Assembly (NCBI GenBank): GCA_025175895.1
Contig: CM045991.1
Location: forward strand, 90,073,174-90,137,173
Direction of reading: 5' to 3'
DNA length: 64,000 nucleotides
Origin: Wurfbainia villosa
Lineage: Eukaryota; Streptophyta; Magnoliopsida; Zingiberales; Zingiberaceae
The notes below the pieces were generated by a model that searched no databases, was not told the origin of the DNA, and worked only from the letters and a program-made list of their open reading frames with translations. The translations under genes and the position numbers were made by a program. Every line of letters begins with the position of its first letter. The stretch's first letter is position 1. Positions 1-11,329 of this stretch are shown piece by piece.

Positions 1-372
1 GATTCGGATTGTGATCATCTCTCGATCACGTCGTCTTCAACACGAGGCTAGTAACCCGTACGAAGACGAAGCTCGTGGCTTAGCGAAGTCATCCCGAGGA
101 GCTCGGCGTGGATACGGATAGAGACAATTCTTACGAGGATCGTTCCGGTTGATGCCGTTCCCGCTATACGTCATACGAAAGGTATAACGTAGATAAATTT
201 CCTTTTATTGCAAATTTTAATTTACGGTTATGTCTACACTTGTTGTAATATGCATGCGTGTGTTGTGTGTGTTGTAATAAATAGGAGTATTTATTATTTT
301 ATTGCTTCCGCTATGTTCATGTTTACGAAACATGATCGAACACACACACGCCGTGGTGCCGAAAACCCTACA
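1..372 (+). repeat. Terminal part of a Ty1/copia LTR (family T)
   Basis: This is the last 372 bp of a roughly 2 kb LTR that starts outside the window. It is the reverse complement of the LTR ends at 19847, 26732 and 33666. It ends in ACCCTACA, matching the CCCAACA end of the family, and holds the family hairpin CATGTTT-ACG-AAACATG at 318-334. No tRNA primer site follows position 372, so it is a 3' LTR or a solo LTR, not a 5' LTR. It abuts hAT sequence. Confidence 0.8.
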
Positions 373-599
373 CCGGTTAATCGCCATCTTAGTTAAATAA
401 ATAAAAATTTAAAGAATGATGTAAATAATTAAAATAAAAAAAAAATTCACAATTGAACTTATAAAAATTCTATCAAATATTTCATTATCTCAATAAAAAA
501 TATATTACATCTCAAATTTCAACATCTTGGACTTAAATAAAAAACCTATTACAATAAAAAAAATCAATTACATTTCAATTTTCAGTCGTATTTCCTCCC

Positions 600-2785
600 A
601 TCGTAGTTCCGAATGTTCCCTCTGTTTTCTCTTGGTCTTCTTCATCACTTTTAATATGTTGGGTTCGACTTGCAGCTTTTGACCAATCATTGAGTAAACA
701 TTGAGCTTCCAAATTTTTCGGCCTTCAGCTAGAACGTCTCTCGTCCAATGTATTTCCTCCAATACTAAAAGCTTGTTCCACTGCAACCGTTGAAACTGGA
801 CAAGCTAGAATTTCTTTTTCCATTATAGATAAGATTAGAAATATTTGAGTTCTTTGCGACCACCATTTTAGAATATCAAAGCTTTCTTCATCTACATCAC
901 TAAAATAAAAAAAAGTGGTAAAATAATTCTCAAGTTCCTGACTGGAACTTGAGGATCCTCGTGGACGTTTAGTCCGTTCCCTTAATAACATTTGTGCTTT
1001 AGTGAGTTTAGAAGTAATAATACTAGTTGTAGTGGATTGATGTGTTTCATGTCCAATAGTTTGTTCACCATATTTAATGTTATATTCATTATAAATATCA
1101 TGTAAATGAGTTTTAATATTAAACAAAATCAAAGAAATATTAGGAGCAGTTTCGGTAATAGGGCTTAAAGATTCATAATATAATGCTAACATATCTTGCA
1201 AACCATCTAATTTAAGTCTAGGATCTAAAACAAAAGCACATAAAAATATTTCAGGAATATTTAAGAAATATTATTCCCATTTTTCTTTCATTACAAAAAT
1301 ACATTGAGATAAATAATTATCATTTGATTGAATATGTTCATTAAAAATACATGCAATATTACAACAATATGTTAAAACTAAATGTGAAGTTGGATAATAA
1401 ACACCGGATAATTGGTCACTAGCATCACTAAAAGCTTTTAAAATTTCACAAACACTAGTGCATATATTCCATTGATTTGAAAACAAATAAATATCACGTG
1501 ATTGAACATGTTGATGAAAAAATATACATAATAAATCTTTGTATTCAAAAGTAGATAACAACATTTTGTAAGTAGAATTCCAATGAGTTGGGACGTCACG
1601 TGCAAACCATTTAGGCTTTATACCATTTATTTTATAAAATTTTCTCCATTGTTTCATAACTTGAGGATGTGTCCATAAATAATGATTTACACTCCTAATT
1701 GGTTGAATATGTGATCCTAAATTTTTAAGTCCATCTTGAACACACAAATTTAAAATGTGACATGTACACCTAATATGAAAAAATCTTCCACCTATTGATG
1801 GTTTACATATATCAATAAGCTCACTAATACTAGAGCTATTTGCACTAGCATTATCAAAAGAAATTGAAAAAACTTTAGAAGTTAGACCATATTCTTCTAA
1901 AATAACAAAGATAAGTTGTGAAATATTTTATGTCATGTGTGATTCGTTAAAACATCTATATGCTAGCAATCTTTTTTGAATGTTCCAATTATTATCAATC
2001 CAATGATAAGTAATACCCATATATGAACAACTTTGCCAATGATCACTCCAAATATCAGAACACAAAGAAACTTTACTGTTTAAACTAGAAAATTCGTTAA
2101 TCAATTATTTTTTTTGTTCTAAGACTAATTTTAAAAGTGTGCATTTTAGAGTATTTCTTGGGATACGTTTAATAGAAGGATTTGTACTTATAGAAAGCCA
2201 AATTTCAAAAGATAATTTATCATTAAAACTAAAAGAAAGTTGTTCGATCACACAAAATTTAGCAGTTTCTTCTCTAAATCTATATTCATCAAATTTAAAA
2301 AGTTTAGATTTGTTGCCCCAACCCGATTGAGAAGAGAATGTCGGAATTTGAGTTTGAGAACGATCGATACCAATTTTCACTGGATGATTTCTCTCCACAT
2401 GTTGAGTAAGAGTTCCGTAACCTTGTCCTTGTTGAAATTTGTAACATTTCGAATAATATTTTCATTTTGCTTGCATATCACCGGAAGGGAGCGTTACTTT
2501 TTCGAAATATTTGGTGAAGATATTAGATGTCGGGCGAGACACTCGAGTTGGTCTTATAGCCGTATAACCCGCCATCGTACTAGATGTATTGCTTTTACTT
2601 TCTTGACTTTGATGATGACGTATTTGATATTCATCACCGGAAATATCAAGATCATAGTCACCGATATCGAATTGAGGTGAATCGCTGCCTTGCTCGAACT
2701 CGGACTCGGGCGGTGGTGGCATTATGCTCTTTGCCTTTCCTTTGGCACCGACCGCACCATTACGACTTGATCTGGCTCCAGACAT
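600..2785 (-). pseudogene. hAT transposase pseudogene
   Basis: Transposase that would excise and reinsert the element. In reading order: an N-terminal low-complexity segment beginning MSGARSSRNG at 2785; a BED-type zinc finger remnant near 2400-2460 with the H-x4-H pair in HVERNH; a hAT segment at 2105-2330; the catalytic-core region with CSDIWSDHW near 2055 (expected first acidic residue) and DNASAN near 1848 (second); then the C-terminal dimerisation domain at 725-1201 with CPVSTVAVEQAFSIGG and LDERRSS, a hallmark of the family. It is broken by a stop within the core (near 1930), stops or shifts near 2100 and 2460, a break near 1201-1271, and a shift after LDERRSS. It cannot make a full protein. 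The identification is firm; exon boundaries are not resolved. Confidence 0.88.
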
Positions 2786-2924
2786 TTGTAAAAATATGAC
2801 TTGAGACTTGAGAGCAAATGAGGCAATGAGAATTAGAGATTTAGAGAAGAGAAGTTGTGATTTGATAGAGGGAGTGGGGAAGAATTTATAGGAAAAAAAA
2901 GAATAAAAAAAAAACTAATTACAA

Positions 2925-3175
2925 TGGCCGATCCGCTGGGTCTGGGTCGAGCCGACCCGGCGGGTTGACCATTGCACAACGGCCACGAAATCGTGGCCGT
3001 TGATGATCAATGACCACGAAATCGAGCTGTCCATTTTTTTTAAAAAAAATTAATGGTCGACCTGCCGGGTCTGGTTCGGGCCGACTCGGCGGGTCGGTCG
3101 TTGAACAACGGCCATGAAATCGTCACTGTTGATGATCAACGGCCACAAGATTATGGCAGTTGATTTCCGTTATTT
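2925..3175. repeat. Tandem duplication in hAT subterminal region
   Basis: Two diverged copies of a roughly 125-bp unit, about 2925-3050 and 3051-3175, share the GGGTCTGG, GCCGA and AACGGCCA blocks in the same order. Unit 1 contains a perfect 11-bp inverted repeat AACGGCCACGA / TCGTGGCCGTT at 2978-3001 with a 2-nt loop; in unit 2 the hairpin has decayed. Further GGGTCCGGGTC-type repeats continue to 3350. Subterminal repeats of hAT elements usually bind transposase, so that role is inferred. Confidence 0.6.
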
Positions 3176-3355
3176 TTTTTGGGTCGGGTCCAATTTTTTA
3201 AAAAACCATGACCGGACCTCCTATTAGGCGGTCCGATCACGGGTCCGGGTCAGACCCATTGACCCGGTTAACCGGACCGTTGACCATGGTCCGATTTCGA
3301 GTCGGGTCCGGGTCCGGTTTCGAGTCGGACCCAATTGAGTCGGGTCCGGGTCTGG

Positions 3356-3944
3356 TATGTCTGCATTATACGTTGTTGATTTGGTTAGACAGTATATGCA
3401 TGTATTTATATACTGTGCCGATATACCTGTTGTAACTCTAGGTTATGTTGTTGAATTACATGTGATATTTGATATATACATATTTTTCCTATTACATGCT
3501 GAGTTATACTCACCACCACGGACCCTGAATTTTTCTATCGCCCAAGTAATAGGTAGAAGTCTTCGTGATGGCTTGGAGCATCACTGACTATCATCGTCTC
3601 ATCTCGTCTCCGAGGGTCCCAGCATGGATTTATATTTTCTGTTGATTTCGGATGTTCCTTATTTCGATATGGATTTATGTGTTGGACTTGTTATGTGATG
3701 TACACACTTGTGGATTTGGGTTTTTCGATGTTTCCTTTATGTCGTGGTGTCAGTCATACCGGTATGCACTGTATGTTGTTTGTGATGTAGTTGTATTATA
3801 TTTCCGCTGTGTTTTGATGTAGTTATGTTTATATGTTATTATTATTGTGGGCCCAAGGGCCTTGTATTAACACGATATGTTGCCACGTACAGGGGAGATG
3901 CCGTTCATTTGCTTTTCGGCACGACATACTCTCGGGGCGTAACA
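3356..3944 (+). repeat. Host gypsy 5' LTR, 3' part
   Basis: It aligns to 53182-53770 over 589 bp without a gap. By eye I count 41 differences, 36 of them transitions. It ends GGGGCGTAACA where the 3' LTR has GGGGCGTGACA, and the primer site follows 7 bp later. The rest of this LTR, about 2.9 kb, lies left of the hAT insertion and outside the window. Confidence 0.9.
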
Positions 3945-3951
3945 ACTTTAT

Positions 3952-3972
3952 TGGTATTAGTGCCCTAGGTTC
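3952..3972 (+). other. Primer binding site of host gypsy element
   Basis: TGGTATTAGTGCC at 3952-3964 differs at two positions from TGGTATCAGAGCC, the complement of the initiator methionine tRNA 3' end used by most plant LTR elements. The following CTAGGTTC is usual for this lineage. Confidence 0.75.
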
Positions 3973-4163
3973 TGCGATGCCATACAATGTTGTTTTGTGT
4001 CGAGTCTTGGATTTTTGGGAGTCGATTTGTTTCGGTTTTGGTTTTCTGAGATGAGACTGACAGCGGCCTGAGCTCCAAGCAGCACGAGGTAAGAATTCCT
4101 GATAACTTATAGTTTAGTAGATATTTATCTAAACTTGATCAATAGGTGTATACAGTCAGAGTT

Positions 4164-5992
4164 ATGACACATGTGCAGACTCATAGTAGGGGTCGTCCAC
4201 CGAGGCGACTAACCGGAGTTACCTTTAGTGTTTATACTCCCGGTTTAGTTGGCTATGCATTTAGTGTATATAACAGAGAATAACCTGTAGTGTGTTGGTT
4301 ATTATGCGTAACCGTGGTATGAGTTGACCACGGGAACGACCTATTGAGTATGTGAGTCTTGAACCTGTGTCGAAAAGGTGATTTACCTTTGAGAGCTGAC
4401 TGATACCGAGTCGAAAAATAGGGGTCAAGTCATCACATTTCTTGTGAAAATCAAAGACTATAGCCTTAGGGATTTTCACTAACGGTGTTAGTCATATCAT
4501 TACCCGTGGGGTAATGGACTAGGTGTGTATACTATTATTGCTACAACAAGCGGAGGGTTAGTATAAGGTGTTTCATAGGGATTTTGATCCCTGAGTTGTG
4601 CGTACTAAGTTGTATAACTTTGAAAGTACTTTTGAGTACTTAACTCGGGTTATACAGAGAAAGTAGAGTTATTTGCATACCATTATCAAGATCAAGCCGA
4701 TATTTGGTGGTAAATGTAGAAAATAACATTCGGGGAATGATATATCACTTGATTATGGTTTAGTGATGTTGAAAGAGAGTATTTCCCCGCATCACTTTCT
4801 GTGACACATTGTAGGGAAGTCTTGAGCTTCAAGTGGGGTGATCGTCGATAATGGGAATACCATGCAGAGTCATTAGACTTGCAGAGTTTATGCTCACCTA
4901 ATAGCTCGAGAATGTGAATGGATGTTTAAGCCACCCACGGTTGTTGGCTTACTATTGGATTAAGATGATTGGATCTTCTATCAGATCCTGTCGAAATGCG
5001 TTGAATTGAGTCAGGAGTTTAGAAATGACTCCGTACAAGTGTTTAAGAGTGGGAGACCGATAAGCAGATATTGCAGGTCAACTTCTTAGAGTCAGAAGTC
5101 TCCGACTGTTGGATAAAAGGAGAAAGATCGAAGTCATAGGCCGTGAGCTACTTTTCGATTATAGAAGACCAACTGCAGATCATCAGGATATTCTCGTGCA
5201 CATCTGCGAAATCAGAAGAAAGACTCCAGGTTATGTGCGTGTAGTATGGATCACGAAGACATGTGAAGTCAGATTATCTATTGGATCAGTTCATCTATTG
5301 CTATTGTAAGCAACCAGTACATTTGAGGAGATATACTTTGAGGACTCAGTTGAAGACTATCAATGGTGTTCCGGGAAGATGATGCACCATCTCGACAGCA
5401 GAGATCAGCACAGAAGATTGAGTTATCTCATCAGCAGCGACCTACTACCTCAGACATGGTTGGAGTTCCGTGATACTTTCCTTCAAGGGAAGTGATTTAT
5501 TCAGCAGTATCAGCAGAAGACATCGCAGAAGACTCATGCAAACAACAACAACAGTTACCCCCAGATGTGGATTGGCTTTGTACAGAGGAGAGAGTATACG
5601 ACGATGGTCATATTTATTTGTCGCAGAAATGAGACCTCTTTATCGTGAACTGTTGGATCTGATCTTGTTCTCTTCGGAGAAAGGCCGAGACCTGCGGGGA
5701 GCCTTTGGATCGGATCGGCAGACAATTGATCGTTCAGGGTATTACTTTAGTTTACCCTTTGGGTTAATATATTGAGAGGTGCTTATAGTTTACAGGTATC
5801 TTTGTCTAGAACATTCTTAGTTCGGATTAGATGGATTACATCGACTTGTGGGTCGGTGGTATCTCTACCATCGGGTGAGATGTGGACCAACAATTAAGAA
5901 GTCAAGGGATGCCCTTAGACTTTGATAGACATACTTTTACTATAGACATATCTTTACGGATGGTCAAATTATTGAGATTATGGTATGATTAT
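4164..5992 (+). pseudogene. Host gypsy gag remnant
   Basis: The frame opens at ATG 4164 and reads a basic N-terminus with SRGRPPRRLTGVTF before a stop at 4284; arginine-rich starts of this kind are usual for Tekay gag. From 4284 to 5992 only short open pieces remain (for example 5109-5309 and 5470-5775) and I could not place a zinc knuckle. The region is truncated at 5992 by S1 and resumes at 14879. The gag call beyond the first 40 codons rests on position between PBS and pol rather than on motifs. Confidence 0.55.
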
Positions 5993-7346
5993 TGTTGGTG
6001 CAGTGGGCACCAAAGTCGAACCGATATTTTGATTATGGCAAAAGGCTCAATAGTTAAGAGTATATTTGTTATCTTACGAGCTCAATTAAGTGTGCAGAAA
6101 TGCTAAAGTTGAGCGGAAGGTCTGCGACACCCGGTGGGAACCGAGGTGGTCGGGCAACGCCAGAGGGATTTCGGAGGAAGCCGAGGTACTCGGGTGAAGA
6201 CCGGAAGCGAGGCTACAAGGTAAGCTCGTGTGAAAGCGAAGCAAGGACGTTAAGCGTAGATCCGACCCAATACCTCCAATGGAAGGTCTAGGTCGAGATC
6301 AGTTGGTTAGAACCATCGTACTTTATATTTTAAGCTAACTTGTACTGCAGTCCAAAACCCTTTGACGATCGTCTACTGTACTACCCAATGCTCGAATTTC
6401 AAGGGGTGAATTTGGACTTGACTCGTGTTTTGGTACAAAGGGTGATGTGGCATCAAGTGGACATCCAAACCATCACCAAGCTTGGACCCCAAAATTAGGT
6501 GATGTGGCATCAAGGTGGACATCCAAACTATCATCAAGTTGGCGCCCAAAATGAGGTGAGTTGGACACAAGATGGTTGTCAAACCACCATCAAGCTTGGT
6601 CGCCCTAAATGAGGAGAGTTGGCACAAGATGGTTGGCTCCCATGATGTGGCACAAGTTGGATGGCTCCAACAAGTTGGCGTGAAGTCCTCCTTGAGGTGG
6701 CACAAGGTGGTTGGATGAGCACCTCATCCTTGAGTTGTGGCACAAGGTGGTTGGATGAAGCACCTCATCCTTGAGTTGGCGCAAAGGATGTGGATGAGCA
6801 AGACTTGTGGGATAAGAAACTCACCTTGGACACTACCTATGTCTAAATTCATAGATCAATATCCATAAATAGACATGTTAACGCCAAGCAAAAAAAATAA
6901 GAAATCAACAGCTCTCAACACGCCGTCGTAACGCCGCTACTACTACTCACATTTGCTACGACGAAGTGCCGCCGACAACGAAAGCTACATCTTCTACTTA
7001 TAAGAGTTGTCGGTATATTTATTTAAGTTCTACTTCTTTAAATTGTCTTTGTGCTTTAATCGTAACAAGGAAAGGGGGAGAGTCCCTTTGCCTTGATTTC
7101 TTTTTGTGATCGTTGCTCCTACTTCCAACGAGGAGGAGTGGTTTTAGTGAATTGACCTCCGTACGTGATCAAGGATCACTAGGGCCGTGGATTAGCAATC
7201 GAAAGATTGTGAACCACGTAAAAATATCTTGTCTACTTTATATTTCCGCTGTGCACTCTCTACTTGCTTTTTACTTATTGCAAAAGTTTTTAACGACACC
7301 GTATCGCTATTCACCCCCCCCCTCTAGCGACACTTTCGATCCAACA
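5993..7346 (+). repeat. S1 5' LTR
   Basis: 1,354 bp from TGTTGGTGCAGTGGGCACC to GATCCAACA. It is paired with 13517-14878. The last 450 bp are about 99% identical to the 3' LTR, while 6080-6260 differs by many short indels. A plausible TATA-like box CATAAATAG lies near 6865, after an array of degenerate repeats. Confidence 0.93.
6446..6790 (+). repeat. Degenerate tandem repeats in S1 LTR U3
   Basis: Units built on GTGGCA-CAAG-GTGG or TTGGCACAAGATGGTTGG recur every 40-60 bp. The clearest pair is the near-identical segment GTGGCACAAGGTGGTTGGAT ... CACCTCATCCTTGAGTT at about 6693 and 6735. The same array is at 13975-14310 in the 3' LTR. Position upstream of the presumed TATA box suggests U3 enhancer repeats, which is inference. 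Confidence 0.65.
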
Positions 7347-7348
7347 AT

Positions 7349-7361
7349 TGGTATCAGAGCC
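7349..7361 (+). other. Primer binding site of S1
   Basis: TGGTATCAGAGCC starts 2 bp after the LTR end and is an exact complement of the initiator methionine tRNA 3' end. It is the only perfect PBS in the window. Confidence 0.92.
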
Positions 7362-7717
7362 GGGGGCGCTAAGATTCGGTGAAACCACCAATCTAGCTTT
7401 GTTTTCTTTTTTCACAGATTTTTATTTATTTATTTCTATTTTCGTATAATTATTTCACTTGCTTATCTTCTCCTACATATAGAATTGCATTAGAGGCTTT
7501 AGGATCCGGATAAGGTTGTCCTTGGGTTAGATCGAGTAAGGTTGTCCTCGGAACTTCAACGACATTCGCATTTGATTGTTTATTTCTTTTGCAAGTTACA
7601 TTTTATATATATTTTTTCTTTACTTCTGCACTACTAATCCAAGGCGAAAGTCTTGGAATATTCTTCGTGTGTGTTTTGCAAGATTCTTTTAAATCGCGTT
7701 CTTCTTCTTGTTTTTAA

Positions 7718-9263
7718 ATGGCCCATCTCGAAGGGTTTATGCTTGAGCCCCGTTTTACAGCGGTAATGACTTTCGTTATTGGAAGGGTCGGATGGAATGC
7801 TTTCTTAAAACCCAAATCGAGATGTGGATCATAATCCAAACCGGTTTCACACTTCCTATTAATGAAGATGGTGAATCTTTGGAGTTACGATCAATGGTCA
7901 AATTCCATGAAAAAACAAGTAGAAGCGATGCCAAGGCAACTCAAATCTTGCAATGTGGGTTGTCGAGGAAGAGCTCAACCGCGTCGGCCCCTTCATTAGT
8001 GCAAAGGACTTATGGACCAAGCTAGTGGAACTACGAAGGCACAAGCGACACGAAGGTATGTAAAGAGATTTACTTTTAAATAAATTGTATAACTTGAAAA
8101 TGCAGGAAAAGCGAGACCGCATGACTCAACTACATGCTCGTATCCAAGACATCGTCAACCAACTCCATGCCATCGGACAAAAGGTCGAGAATCGCGACCT
8201 TATCGGTATTCTCTTAACTCGTTTCCTAGGACCACCTTGTGGGCATCCATGGTCGATGCCTACAAGGTCTCCAAGACCTTTCTAAAATTAGGTTAGGCAA
8301 TTGTTTTGAACTTGAATTACATGAGCAAACTAACGTGGTCGGTAGAGAAGAGTATTGCGTTAGTTGCGAGTTCCAAGAAGAAGAAGCCCGCAAGCAAGCC
8401 ACCCCAGAAGGAAGAAGGCGAGTCGAATCGGAGTAGACTCGAAATAGAATCCGAACTAGTCAATCTAGTTCGGAAGATGATCAAGAGACGAAAGCGACCA
8501 ACAACTCAAGGTAAGCCTAAACCTAATTCAAATACTTCTAATTTTAGATGCTATGAGTGCAACGAGTTCTGGTCACATCAAGTCCGAGTGCCCAAAGCTA
8601 AAGAATAAGCATCAAAGACCAAGAAAGCGCTAAGCGCTACTTGGGAGGAGTTGTCGGAGGAAGAAGGCGATATCCAAGCTCTAATGGCCAAGCCGACCGA
8701 GCACGACTCGAAACCGAAGAAGAGTCAGTCGAATCCGATGATGAGCTTCCATTCAAGACAAGCCACGGATCCGTATCCGGTTCAAAAGAATCATTAAGGG
8801 TAAGTCGGTCGTTACTTAATACTTTGTATGGTGCAATTAAATTTTTAAATAAGAAACTAGCTAAGTCCGAGTCCAAGGTCGAGATCCTAATTGAGGAGGT
8901 TAACCTCCTCAAACATGAGGTCTCCTAACCTCTTCGACTACTTGTATTCAAGAGGAGGACTCAACTCAAGTTGAAAAGCTTGAAGTTGAGAACTCGCTTT
9001 TGAAAACACAAGTCGAAGACCTTAGGAACACGTTGGAAAGGTTCACTTTGGGATCCAAGGGACTTGACCTCTTACTTGGATCACAAAGGGCCGTGTACAA
9101 CAAGGCCGGACTCGGGTTTAACTCAAATACAACCAATAAGTCATATATGTCTATAGTAAACCAACATAAGAAAAATGTCCAAGCATGGGTCCCTAAGATC
9201 ACTTTGATTTCAACTTTAGGATCTAACATATATTGGGTTCCCAGGACCAAATTCACTATGTGA
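7718..9263 (+). pseudogene. S1 gag pseudogene
   Basis: Capsid/nucleocapsid protein. ATG 7718 opens MAHLEGF, then the frame shifts. The UBN2-type gag domain is readable in pieces: MECFLKTQIEMW (7792), NLKMQE..RMTQLHARIQDIVNQLHAIGQ (8085-8285), ELELHEQTNVVGRE (about 8300). A CCHC knuckle remnant CYECNE...RVPK lies near 8550. 8641-8928 reads a charged segment ending in a probable coiled coil (FLNKKLAKSESKVEILIEE). 9000-9263 reads LGSKGLDLLLGSQRAVYNKAGLGF, a segment characteristic of Sirevirus gag. At least five frameshifts separate these pieces. The family is certain; no intact protein is possible. Confidence 0.88.
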
Positions 9264-9785
9264 ATAGACCCACTCGATTGATGGTCCGAGGGAGCCAATA
9301 CAAAATGTATTTTGTTAAGTCTTAGAAATTGCATGCTTAGTTTTTCCTTTATTTTTAGAATGGTTAGATAGGACTCATAATCAACTAAAATCCTCGAAAG
9401 ATTGAGCCTCGAGCCTCTTTTCAAAAATAACTAGTTAGACCAAGATGTAGTCTCAAGTAAGTCGAGTTATCAATTTCTTGAAATTAGCTTTGTCTAAGGA
9501 AGTGGTCGTTGTTCCGATCAAAGAAGGCCTCTGTGCCTCGCCACGACACGGAAGCTAATCTCTTGAAAAGATTACTTGATGAGCTTAGACTAAATCGAAT
9601 CTAACCTAATGTTGGTTAATTTAAATTCATTAAAATTAATCAAGTAAAATTGAAAGTCATCTCACAATAACACATAGGAATAACATGTTTTGATCATGTA
9701 GATATTGGTGAGATGATTTAGGTTAAAACTTACAAACAACCCTTTAGTAATTCCAATATCCGATCCAACTACCTTATATGTAGGA
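9264..9785 (+). other. Non-coding spacer inside S1 between gag and protease
   Basis: About 520 bp without usable frames separates the gag segment ending at 9263 from the protease-like reading at about 9786. It contains a roughly 60-bp block at 9494-9550 that recurs in the C2 leader (44214-44275), and a stretch near 9657 (CATCTCACAA..ACACATAGGA) that recurs at 12829 downstream of pol in the same element. Confidence 0.5.
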
Positions 9786-11318
9786 TCGATGGATGTTGGG
9801 CGATGGTTACTCGACACATGGGGGATCAACTCAAATTTTGAAGTTACGATTCAAGCGACAAGGATCGGTAGCCTTGAAATAGCGGCAAGCTCAAAATCAT
9901 CGGATCGGTGATATTGAGCTCAACTCTAACTTTACAATTCAAAATGTCTTATTAGTAGAAAACTTTCAATATAATTTACTTAGTGTAAGCCAATTGTGTG
10001 ATAACAATTATAAGGTCATATTTCTAGAAAATGAATCGTAATCAAGATAAATGCAACATCTAAAATAATACTTAAAGGAACTAGGAATAGCAACATCTAC
10101 ACAATAAATTTACCCAACTCCTCAACCAAGTGTCTTATGACACGAGAGAATCTTGGTTATGGCACCAAGACTTCGGACACTCGCTTTTAAGACTCGTCCA
10201 CAAGATGAGTCGAGTGGCTTGGTTATAGGTTTGCCTAAACTAAACAACTTGGATAATAAAATATGTAATGCTTGTCAACAAGGTAAACAATCTAGGACAC
10301 AACATCAATTAACTAATCAAGAGCAGACCAAAAGTGTTCTTGAGCTCCTACACATGGATCTATTTGATTCACATGGAGCTAAGTCACTCAATGGTAGTCA
10401 ATTTTGCTTAGTCATAATTGGCGACTATTCTAGATTTACTTGGGTTAGGTTTATCAAACATAAAAATGATACCCTAGACCAACTAATCAATCTTTGTAGG
10501 TTAATCGAAAATCAAAAGAACCTTAAGATTAAAAGACTTAGAAGCGATCATGGTGGTGAATTCGAAAACCACGAGGTTCTGATTTACGTAACCTAAGCGG
10601 ATACCACCATGAGTTTTCATGTCCTAGAACCCACAACAAAATGGGTTAGTCGACGGAAAAATAGAACCCTACAAGAAGCCGCTAGGACAATGTTAGCAGT
10701 ATAACCTACCCGATAGATTTTGGCGGAGTTAATGCGACTTGCTATGTCCAAAATAGGATCCTTATGGTAAAGAGGCACCAAAAGTCCTCGTACGAGATTT
10801 ATCACGATAAAATACCGAACATCAAATACTTTAGGGTATTTGGATGCAAGGTACATATCTTAAACACTAAGGATTACCTAGGGAAATTCAAATCCAAAAC
10901 CTCTACTGGAACCTTTCTAGGATACTCAACCACCAGTAGAGCTTATAGGGTATACAATCACGACACTCTTAGAGTCGAAGAAACCATTAATATAGTTTTC
11001 GACGAAGGACACGAACCCGTTCAATCCTTAACAAAACCAACTAGCAAATCAACTTATAGCAAATCCGACTCTGATCTTGAACTTGAATCTCGTCCTAACC
11101 CAAGTCATCCTATCGACCAAGTGATAGATGACCCTAACCCAAGTCATCCTATCAATCAAGTTATAGGTGATCCAAATTTAGGGGTTCGAACTAGAGCTTC
11201 ATACCGAAACATTAGTCAAATCTCGTTAATTTCCAAAATCGAACCCAAAACTATTGAACAAGCACTTCTTGATCCCATGGATTATTGCTATGCAAGAAGA
11301 GCTAGCTCGATTCACTAG
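9786..11318 (+). pseudogene. S1 protease - integrase pseudogene
   Basis: Protease start is degenerate near 9790-9830 (reads like WMLGDGYSTH, with the active-site D-S/T-G lost). The gag-pre-integrase region is near 10150. The HHCC finger survives as CNACQQGKQS (about 10270). The integrase core has LHMDLFDSHG (first Asp, near 10350) and LRSDHGGEFEN (second Asp, near 10545); the third acidic residue lies in a frameshifted part near 10640. The C-terminal part is open at 10764-11318 and includes a short duplication NPSHPIDQVIDD / NPSHPINQVIGD. Several frameshifts; the open parts are long enough to be sure of the family. Confidence 0.9.
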
Positions 11319-11329
11319 AAATGAAGTCA

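Larger units (their letters stand above)
373..3355 (-). mobile_element. Degenerate hAT-superfamily DNA transposon
   Basis: A cut-and-paste transposon with a transposase remnant on the minus strand and a GC-rich subterminal region at 2925-3350 rich in GGGTC-type repeats. The right end is placed near 3355 because the sequence from 3356 matches the host gypsy LTR from 53182 base for base with substitutions only, so hAT is inserted in that LTR. The left end is not resolved: it is covered or removed by the copia LTR that ends at 372. I could not define terminal inverted repeats or an 8-bp target duplication. Confidence 0.8.

Noticed and set aside
2139..2680. Plus-strand ORFs of 63 and 146 codons over the hAT element
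   Set aside because: They are antisense shadows of the transposase, which has clear hAT motifs in the minus strand.
7349..7361. Possible tRNA gene fragment
   Set aside because: It is the tRNA-complementary primer site of S1; no cloverleaf surrounds it, and no tRNA gene was seen elsewhere.
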